8,652 nucleotides of DNA from Planctomycetota bacterium (GTDB taxonomy: Bacteria; Planctomycetota; UBA8742; SKZP01). The notes under the pieces are model-generated. The model did no database searches. It saw only the letters and a program-made list of their open reading frames with translations, and was not told the DNA's origin. The stretch lies in assembly GCA_007127275.1 (NCBI GenBank), contig SKZP01000259.1, positions 1 to 8,652 on the forward strand, given 5' to 3'. Below are positions 1 to 6,200 of this stretch, piece after piece; position 1 is the stretch's first letter, and every line of letters starts with the position of its first letter. The position numbers and the translations under genes were made by a program.

Positions 1-764
1 ACGGTGAAACCGGCGTTTGCCTCGACCTGCAGGTATTGCGGGGTACCGGCCACGTAGACGAGCGAGTCGGCGAGCAAAAAGTCGCCGTCGGTGAATTCAC
101 TCCAACCGTCGGGGTGGTTCGCCAAAGGTACCGCATAGATGTTCAAGGCAACGACCTTTCCCGCGTGGCTCAAGTTCTCCGCGGCGACGGGCTCGCCCGT
201 GTCGAAGTGGGCGCCGGCGACGACCGAGCCGCCCTGGCGTAGCGTGCTATCGAGTACCGTGGCCGCTCGCAACGAACCGACGTTGTCGAGAATCTGGTGC
301 GACTGTCCCCCCGGGTACATCGGCATCGTCGGATTCGAATTCGACGCCGGATCCTCGACGGTCAACGGATGGTAGCTCTGGCTATCGAAGCGCCCGAGAA
401 TCTCCTCGCCGTCGACGTTCGTGCCGAGCGTCACCACCACACCACCGCCAGCATCGACGTAATCCGCAAGCACATCCCCCAAGGCGGCCGCATCGTCGAA
501 CGGCTCGACGTTGTAGACGAGCAGCGCCTCGTACTGCACGAGCGTCGCGATGGCCGGTGTGTCGGTGCCGACGTCGATCGTGTCGATCACCGTGCCAGTC
601 AGCGAGCCCGTGTCGTCGATTGCGTCGACGACGCTCGCGACGTGTTGCGAGTCCGCGTGCAAGATCGCCACATCCTGCGCCACGGCGACGGAGTGTGACA
701 CGAGGGCGAAGGCGAGCACCGCCAAGGGCGCCGCGAGCAAGATCGGTAGCGGCCTGCGATCCAT
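1..764 (-). CDS. Secreted protein with GATase1-like (ThuA/amidotransferase-fold) N-terminal domain, partial
   Basis: The frame is open from an ATG at 764-762 to the left edge, giving 254 full codons; the C-terminus lies outside the window. A strong Shine-Dalgarno (GGAGGA, 776-771) sits 6 nt before the ATG and fixes the start. Residues 1-30 form a signal peptide: basic MDRR, a hydrophobic core (LPILLAAPLAVLAFALV) and an AVAQ-D cleavage region, so export is expected. The mature part begins with a beta strand (DVAILHAD). It then shows an alternating pattern typical of flavodoxin/GATase1-like folds: YEALLVYNV (78-86), an 'LADYVDAGGGVVVTLGT' segment (99-115) and AGKVVALNIYAV (201-212). The segment around residues 100-115 resembles the strand-turn after which class I amidotransferases carry their nucleophile. 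Here the position reads TLGT with no Cys, and no cysteine is seen anywhere in the visible part, so amidotransferase activity is unlikely and a structural or binding role is more plausible. Fold assignment is by pattern, not search. It is separated from the thioredoxin gene by 376 bases and a terminator-like repeat, so it is probably its own transcription unit. Confidence 0.8.
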   Translation of the reverse strand, partial: MDRRPLPILLAAPLAVLAFALVSHSVAVAQDVAILHADSQHVASVVDAIDDTGSLTGTVIDTIDVGTDTPAIATLVQYEALLVYNVEPFDDAAALGDVLADYVDAGGGVVVTLGTNVDGEEILGRFDSQSYHPLTVEDPASNSNPTMPMYPGGQSHQILDNVGSLRAATVLDSTLRQGGSVVAGAHFDTGEPVAAENLSHAGKVVALNIYAVPLANHPDGWSEFTDGDFLLADSLVYVAGTPQYLQVEANAGFT

Positions 765-889
765 CGGTACTCCTCCGAAAAACGAAACGGTGAAAAACCA
801 AAGAATAGGATCGTTGGGTGACGAAGCGCATTCGCTCCGCACGGTGCGCAACCCGACGTCCCGCCGGCGACGGCACCAAAGACCAAAAC

Positions 890-919
890 AGTGTAGCCCT
901 TCAGACGGGCTTCCGGCAA
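890..919 (-). promoter_or_regulatory. Possible sigma70-type promoter of the secreted-protein gene
   Basis: On the minus strand TTGCCG (919-914) and TACACT (895-890) are separated by 18 nt, each matching 4 of 6 consensus bases. The spacer contains a small inverted repeat, AGCCC (911-907) and GGGCT (899-895), which could be an operator or chance. The call is weak because GC-rich genomes give many such matches. Confidence 0.3.
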
Positions 920-1008
920 CCATTGAACCGGCGGTAGTCGTTCAGTTCTGAAACGAGCGCGGGGTGGCGCCTTGCGCTTGCGAGATCTCGTCAATGCCGA
1001 TTACGCAT

Positions 1009-1041
1009 TCGGGCAAAGCCCGTAGGGTTGAATTGCGGTTC
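1009..1041 (+). repeat. Degenerate copy of the REP-like repeat
   Basis: The stretch beginning ttcgggcaaagcccgtaggg resembles the plus-strand arm at 7672-7709 (ttcggcgaagcccgtggggt), with agcccgtRgggttg shared. It ends in a similar ggttc/cgttcc but lacks a few bases of the middle. It can form a small cgggc-aaa-gcccg hairpin at 1010-1022. It may be a decayed family member. The similarity is partial and could be due to GC-rich hairpin convergence. Confidence 0.35.
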
Positions 1042-1067
1042 ACAGGCGCGCGGTTTCATCGTCCGTG

Positions 1068-1123
1068 CGAAACGACCACGACACGGTCGGGCTGGTGGGC
1101 CTGACCGTGTCGTTTTCGTTTCG
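1068..1123 (-). terminator. Long inverted repeat, probable terminator of the thioredoxin operon
   Basis: Arms of 21 nt (1068-1088 and 1103-1123) pair with only two mismatches (cc at 1076-1077 opposite tt at 1114-1115). The inner 11 bp, acgacacggtc with gaccgtgtcgt, is perfect and can extend by three more pairs including one G-U, leaving an 8-nt loop. It lies 18 bases downstream of the canonical thioredoxin stop codon, where a factor-independent terminator is expected. The T-run after the inner stem is best on the plus strand (tttt, 1113-1116). On the minus strand the inner stem is followed by GGTCGTTTCG, so termination there relies on a weaker U-tract or the outer stem. Because the structure is symmetric it may act in both directions, or stabilise the mRNA 3' end. 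Confidence 0.65.
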
Positions 1124-1140
1124 CGCTCTTTGCGGTGGCG

Positions 1141-1461
1141 TTACGCTGCGCTCAACTCGTCGAGCAACTTGGCATAGTCCGGCTTCGAGCGCAGGCCGAC
1201 AATCTGCTCGACCGGCTGGCCATCCTTGAAGATCATCACCGTCGGCACGCTCATGATGCCGTATTTCGAGGCAATCGCGCGGTTCTGGTCGATGTCGACC
1301 ATGGCCACGCCGGCCTTGCCTTCATATTCGGTGGCCAACTGCTCAACGATCGGCTTGAGCATCTGGCACGGACCGCACCAGGTTGCGGTGAAGTCGACGA
1401 GCGCGACCTTGTTCGCCTGGAGGTATTCTTCGAAGCTTTGGTCAGTCAGGGCATGAACCAT
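1141..1461 (-). CDS. trxA: Thioredoxin, canonical WCGPC active site
   Basis: This 106-residue protein is a single-domain thioredoxin, the small cytoplasmic dithiol reductase normally recycled by thioredoxin reductase. It has the usual length for the family. The active site WCGPC has its cysteines at 29 and 32. It is preceded by the buried acidic residue in VDF (D23, equivalent to E. coli D26) and followed by KPIVEQLA. The cis-proline lies in SVPT (P73), and the later strand carries the typical FKDGQPVEQIVG. The start at 1461 is chosen because the thioredoxin fold begins there and AGAGGA lies about 9 nt upstream; a longer open frame reaching 1809 runs through the neighbouring thioredoxin gene in another frame and is not real. 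By hand count about 60% of residues match the adjacent paralogue, indicating tandem duplication. It is last in the co-directional row RND, kinase, thioredoxin, thioredoxin, 107 bases after the paralogue. No signal peptide, so it is expected in the cytoplasm. The symbol is by family; the genome may hold other trxA genes. Confidence 0.93.
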   Translation of the reverse strand: MVHALTDQSFEEYLQANKVALVDFTATWCGPCQMLKPIVEQLATEYEGKAGVAMVDIDQNRAIASKYGIMSVPTVMIFKDGQPVEQIVGLRSKPDYAKLLDELSAA

Positions 1462-1568
1462 GATGCGAATTCCTCTTCTGTTGTGTGTCGCTCTCCACTT
1501 TGGAGGGACGCGGGACCTGCGGACGACTCCGTCCAATTCTTCAGTGTGCCATTGGGGCCGCCATGCGC

Positions 1569-1892
1569 CTACGGCGTCGCGGCCACTTTGTCCAACGTGT
1601 TGGCGTAATCCTTCTTGGAGCGCGCCCCGACGATTTGCTCGACCGGCTTGCCGTGCTTGAAGTACATCACCGTGGGCACACTCATCACGCCGCACTTCAC
1701 GGCTAAGCTGGGGCTTTGCTGGATGTCGACGATCGCCACGCCTGCCTTGCCGTCGTATTCGGTAGCCAACTGCTCCACGATCGGCTTGATCGTTTGGCAC
1801 GGCGTACACGTCGGTGAGGTGAAGTCGATCACCGCGATCTCGTGCTCATTGACGTAGCCCTCGAAGGACTCTTCACTCAGCGTTTGCACCAT
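1569..1892 (-). CDS. Thioredoxin-like protein with noncanonical TCTPC active site
   Basis: This 107-residue protein aligns end to end with the neighbouring thioredoxin without gaps until the last residues, with about 60% identity by hand count. The fold landmarks remain: buried D23 in IDF, both active-site cysteines (C29, C32), KPIVEQLATEY, and the cis-proline in MSVPTVM (P73). Differences fall at the active site: the tryptophan before the first cysteine is threonine and the CGPC dipeptide is TP, giving PTCTPC. A third cysteine, C67 (VKCGVMSVPT), lies near the cis-proline loop, opposite the active site in this fold, where the canonical paralogue has Y67. In known families a changed dipeptide shifts the redox potential and pKa. 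CTPC occurs in some thioredoxin relatives, so the protein is probably active but with altered substrate choice; this is inference. AAGGAAG 7 nt before the ATG at 1892 supports the start. It follows the kinase gene by 62 bases, suggesting co-transcription. Confidence 0.9.
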   Translation of the reverse strand: MVQTLSEESFEGYVNEHEIAVIDFTSPTCTPCQTIKPIVEQLATEYDGKAGVAIVDIQQSPSLAVKCGVMSVPTVMYFKHGKPVEQIVGARSKKDYANTLDKVAATP

Positions 1893-1954
1893 AAGGCGAC
1901 TTCCTTTCGGTTAAGACCCTGCGGGTCGGTTCTGTCGTTCCCCATACAACACGA

Positions 1955-3049
1955 TCAGTTCGGTTCAGCTTCCCGTCCCTGAGCAGAATTCGTCGTGCCC
2001 GCCGTATCCTGTCCGGGGGACGGCGGCACCGGCGGCGACTCCGTCCCTTGTACGTCGAGCACCGCCGTTTCGGAAAGCGAGCGGTAACTGATTGGGCGCA
2101 GCGTCCGCGACACCTTCGGATCGGCAAAGTGCGGAAAGATCTCCTTGAGGTAGGCCTCCAACGTCTGATACGTCGGCCCGAAGCGGTCCTTGTACATGTA
2201 GTACTGCAGGTCGTAGGCGAAGTCGTTGCCACTCTGGTAGCGACGCTCGATGTCGCGCTCGAGGGCCTTGCGCAATATCCGTTCGAGTTCCTCGGGCACG
2301 TCGGGGTTGTAGGTGCGCACCGGCGGAACCGGGTGCTGCGTGATGTTCGCGATGGTCGTGCGGGTGTTCTCGTCGGCGAAGATGTTACGGCCGGCGAACA
2401 ACTCGTACATCACGATGCCGAGGCTGAATAGGTCGCTGCGCAGATCCGTCGCTTGCAACTGCGCCTGCTCGGGGCTCATGTACTGGGCCTTGCCGAGCAA
2501 CACCTCCCCTTCGCGCGCCGCCATGACCTCGCGGGCCTTGGCAATGCCGAAGTCGGTGATCTTCACCACCCCTTGCGTGTCGATCATGATGTTGCGAGGC
2601 GAGATGTCGCGGTGCACGACGCCCAGCGGCTTGCCGTGCATGTCGGTCTTCGAGTGCGCGTAGTCGAGCCCGAGGCTGGCGCGGCTGACAATGAAGGCGA
2701 CCAGTTCGACCGGGACGCGCCGGCCGAGTTCGTAGTGCCGCTCGAGGAATTCCTCGAGGTTGACGCCGTGCACGTACTCCATGGCGATGTAGTAGCGCGT
2801 ACCGATCTTGCCGAGCTGATAGACCTGCACAATGTTCTGGTGGACAAGGTCGGCGACGAGCTTCGCCTCACCGATAAACATTTGGACGAACTCGGGGTTG
2901 CTCGAGAGGTCCTCGATCACGGTCTTGATCGAGACGATTTTTTCGAATCCCTCGGCCCCGTGTTGAATGGCTTCATAGACGGCCCCCATGCCGCCTTCGG
3001 CGATTTTGCGGACCAGCCGAAACCGGTAGCGGTCGACGATCGACTGCAT
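1955..3049 (-). CDS. Hanks-type Ser/Thr protein kinase, soluble
   Basis: The 364-residue protein is a eukaryotic-like kinase that should phosphorylate Ser/Thr on partner proteins using ATP. Motifs in order: glycine loop EGGMGAVYEA (18-27), ATP-binding lysine in SIKT (K42), alpha-C glutamate E61, catalytic loop HRDISPRN (146-153, D148 and N153), metal-binding DFG (166-168), SPE in place of APE (192-194), and SDLFSLG (205-211, D206). All main catalytic residues are present. The loop lysine of HRDxK is serine, a variant common in myxobacterial kinases. The kinase domain ends near residue 275. About 90 residues follow, first alpha-helical and aromatic (YYMYKDRFGPTYQTLEAYLKEIF), then Pro/Ser/Thr-rich. 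No membrane segment or sensor domain is seen. The start at 3049 is chosen because the domain begins at RYRFRLVRKIAEGGMG soon after it. The frame is open to an ATG at 3148, but those 33 residues are arginine-rich and unlike the family. The Shine-Dalgarno is weak. The stretch from 3049 contains no cysteine. It lies 162 bases after the RND gene and 62 before a thioredoxin gene. Confidence 0.93.
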   Translation of the reverse strand: MQSIVDRYRFRLVRKIAEGGMGAVYEAIQHGAEGFEKIVSIKTVIEDLSSNPEFVQMFIGEAKLVADLVHQNIVQVYQLGKIGTRYYIAMEYVHGVNLEEFLERHYELGRRVPVELVAFIVSRASLGLDYAHSKTDMHGKPLGVVHRDISPRNIMIDTQGVVKITDFGIAKAREVMAAREGEVLLGKAQYMSPEQAQLQATDLRSDLFSLGIVMYELFAGRNIFADENTRTTIANITQHPVPPVRTYNPDVPEELERILRKALERDIERRYQSGNDFAYDLQYYMYKDRFGPTYQTLEAYLKEIFPHFADPKVSRTLRPISYRSLSETAVLDVQGTESPPVPPSPGQDTAGTTNSAQGREAEPN

Positions 3050-3211
3050 GGGAGACGTCCGAAAAGCTCGACAGCGAACGCGAAGCGTAGTGGCATCCCT
3101 TACGGTACCAGACGGCACACCACGTTCAAAGCGACGCACGGCGCGCACGTCCAGTTTGCGGATCGGTCGCCACCTCGCCCACGGGCCTCCCTATTGATTT
3201 GAAGCTCGGCG

Positions 3212-6200
3212 TCAGCTCGCGTGTACGAACGCCGCGACCGTGGCGGCAATGAGCGCCAGAGTCGCCACTGTTGCAATCAGCGCTTGGCGCGAGGTCGGCG
3301 TGCGGCGGTTGAGGGCGTGGCCGTTGAGGCCGTCGTCGATCAACGTGTAAACGAGCGGCACGACGATCAGCGTCAGCAGCGTGCCGGTGATCAGGCCGCC
3401 GATTACGGTGAGTGCAATCGGATAATACGAAGTGCCGAGGAAGGTGCCGGTGGCTTGGGCCATGGGAATCAAGCCGACGATCGTTGTCGTGGCGGTCATC
3501 AGAATGGGGCGAAAGCGGTAGGCGCAGGCGTCGAGGACCGCGTCCCCCACGGCCAGCCCGGCGGCGACGTTGCGGTTGATCAAGTCGATCAACACAATGC
3601 CGTTGTTCACCACGAGGCCGACGAGCAGCACCGCGCCGACAATGGCGACAACGTCGAGTGCGGTGTCGGTGAGCATCAGAATCCAGACGGCGCCAATCCC
3701 GGCGAGCGGCACCGTCGTGAGGATGGCGAACGGCTTGGTGAGCGACTCGAAAAAGACGGCCATCAACACGAAGACGCAGAACATGGCCGCGAGCAGCGCC
3801 GTCCAAAGCTCCGCATCCATGCCGCGCCACTGGCGCACCCGCTCGCCCCACTCGTAGGAGTAGCCGGCGGGGAAGTCGACGTTGTGCAGCACGACTTCAA
3901 TCTCCGGAATCAGCTCGGCAAGGTCGCGTCCCCGTTCGACGTCGGCGGTGATCTGCAGGCTCGTGCGCCGGTTGAGGCGCTGGATGCGGCTCAAGCTCGT
4001 GCCGTAGGTCGGCTCCTCGAGCACGAAGCTGCGTAGCGGAGTGCTGGTGAAGCTGTCGGGCTCCTCGCCGGGGGTGGCGGGCACGCGCGTGTCGAGCGCC
4101 TCGTCGAGGGTTTCCATGCGTTCCACCGCTTGGCCGCGCAGGCCGTCGTATTCGGTCACCGGCGCCATGCGCAGCCGCAACTGCCGCAACGTGCCGTCCT
4201 CCATTTCGAGGTCGGGCAGCCGCGTCCCGGTCAGCGAGAAGGAAAGTGAGCGCGCAATGCGGCCCGGCTCCGCACCTTGGGTGACGGTCGCTTCGCGGTC
4301 CAACACGAGGCGCACCTCGGGCTGGCCCTCTTCGGTTTCGGTAACCGGGTCGACGAGTCCGTCGACGTTTTCGAGTTGCGAGACAATCTGTTCGCCCAAC
4401 GCTTCGAGGCGCTCCGTCTCCGGCCCGAGCAGCACAATGCCGAGACGCTGCTGGCCGAAGCCGCCCCCGAAGCCGCCGCCTCCGCCGCCGCGGCCCCAGC
4501 CGTAGCGAACCCGCACCCCGGGAAAGGTCGGCATCAACTCGGCGACGGTGTTACCGACGAGGCGCGCATCCCACGTCGGGTCGTCGGGGTCGAAGTAGAG
4601 GCGGATGGAGCCGCGTCGTGCGGAGAAGCTGATCATGTACGAGGTCACCGCCTGCAACTGCAACTCCGCTTGCAGGCTGCGCACGGCGCGCATCCAGGCA
4701 TGATGCTCCGGCGCAAGCTCCTCGAGCGCCTCATGCTGCTCCTCGAACATCCTCCCCCGCCAGATCAATTCGTAGCCGTTGCCGTCACCGTCACGGCTGC
4801 GGCTGTCGTCGTTGGAGCCGCCGTTGGCGCGAACGTGCAAGCGACCGTCGCTGATCTCTTCGAGCAACGCGGCGTCGACCCCCTCGGGCAGCGCCTCCAT
4901 GGCGGTTCGGGCAACGCGCCGCTTCGAGGTGGCGTAGATGTCCCGGATGGCGCGTTGCCACTGAGAATCTTGCGAGAGGCGCAGCGCGACGTCGAGGTCA
5001 TCCTCGGTCTTGATGCCGAGCCAGGTGAGTTTGCCTCGCTCCGCGTCGTGGGTGATCCGCTCGCCGAAGAACCAGCGCAGCCGCTCCGGGTCGAGGTCGT
5101 CGGGCATGGCCGCGAGCGGGGCGTCGTGTTCCTGAATGCCGGCGATCGTGGCGTCGAACGCGGCGAAGACGTCGCGCGCCTCGGCGAGTTCCATGCCGTC
5201 CGGCAGCCGCACCCGCAGGCGCACCGAGTCGGGATTGCGCGAGGGGCGCTCCTGAATCCGCAGCGGCTCCAGCGTGTCCTCGACGCCGTGCTGCGCGACG
5301 TGCACGGTGCCGGCGACACAGGCGACGACGACGCCGAGGGTGATGATTCGGTGCGCAAGCGCGGCGCGCAACACGGCAAGGTAGGCGCGGCGCAGCCGTT
5401 CCAACGCCCGGGCGAAAAAGCCGTCGAGCGGCTTGCCCAGCGGCGCGAGCCACCACAGCAGCGCAAGCAGCCCGAGCAACGCCGCCGCCACCAGCAAGGC
5501 AAGCCCCGCCACGGCAAGGCCACCCTCGAAACCGTTCGTCACCCCGAGGCTCTCACGCCAGCCTGGCACGAGCGACACCACCAGCGAGCCACCGAAGGCG
5601 AGCGCAAGCACCGGTATCCCGGCAGTGCGCATCCAGCGCATAAAGCGCAAGCGTCGCGGCGAGAGGCGTTGTGAGCCGGCGAGGTGACGCGCAGCTAGCG
5701 GGACGAACACAATGGCCACGAACAACGACGCAATCATCGCCATGCAAAGCGTGAAGCCGATCGCGGTCATAAAGAAGGTCAGAAAGGCGCTGCCGGGCAA
5801 AAGCATCAGTGGCAGAAACACCACCACCGTCGTTAACGTCGCCAGCGTCACCGCAAGCAGCACCTCCCCCGCACCGTGTGCCGAGGCCGATTCGGGATCC
5901 TCGTCGCCGTCCCGTTCGCGTTTGCGCGCAATGTTCTCGACAATCACCACCGCATTGTCGACGAGCATGCCCACGGCAAGGGTAAAGCCGACGAGGCTGA
6001 GCATGTTGATGCTGCCGCCGCTGGCGTAGAGCGCAATCAAGGCAATCAGCATGGCCAGCGGCGTGCACACCATGATCAGCAACGTCAGCCGGGCGCGCCG
6101 CAGGAACAAGAGCAGAATGAAAAAAGCGCACAACCCGCCGAGCGCCGCCGTCTCCATCAGGTTGCGTACCGAGTCGGAGATCCCTTCGCCGTCGTCGCTC

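Larger units (their letters stand above)
765..1140. other. Intergenic region between the thioredoxin operon end and the secreted-protein gene
   Basis: This 376-base stretch has no convincing gene; the ORFs crossing it are arginine-rich shadows. It holds the ribosome binding site and a possible promoter of the secreted-protein gene, a 10-bp perfect palindrome cgagatctcg at 981-990, a degenerate copy of the repeat family seen at 7392-7840, and a long inverted repeat at 1068-1123. If the promoter call is right, the mRNA leader is about 120 nt. No recognisable riboswitch was seen in it. Confidence 0.6.

Noticed and set aside
1462..1809. N-terminal extension of the canonical thioredoxin to an ATG at 1809 (222 aa)
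   Set aside because: The extra 116 codons run through the other thioredoxin gene in a different frame and show no domain. A ribosome binding site and the fold start support 1461.
3050..3148. Kinase start at the ATG at 3148
   Set aside because: The 33 added residues are Arg-rich and without family resemblance; the conserved N-lobe begins just after M at 3049. Not excluded, since the ribosome binding site at 3049 is weak.
3177..3186. gcccacgggc between the RND and kinase genes as another repeat copy or terminator
   Set aside because: The match to the repeat core is too short, with no flanking similarity, and no T-run follows on the minus strand.
3221..5674. Long plus-strand ORFs opposite the RND gene (271 aa at 3221-4036 and 465 aa at 4277-5674)
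   Set aside because: They are antisense to an intact, clearly homologous membrane-protein gene. Their products are rich in R, H, G, V and A without domains, as expected from GC-rich shadow frames.
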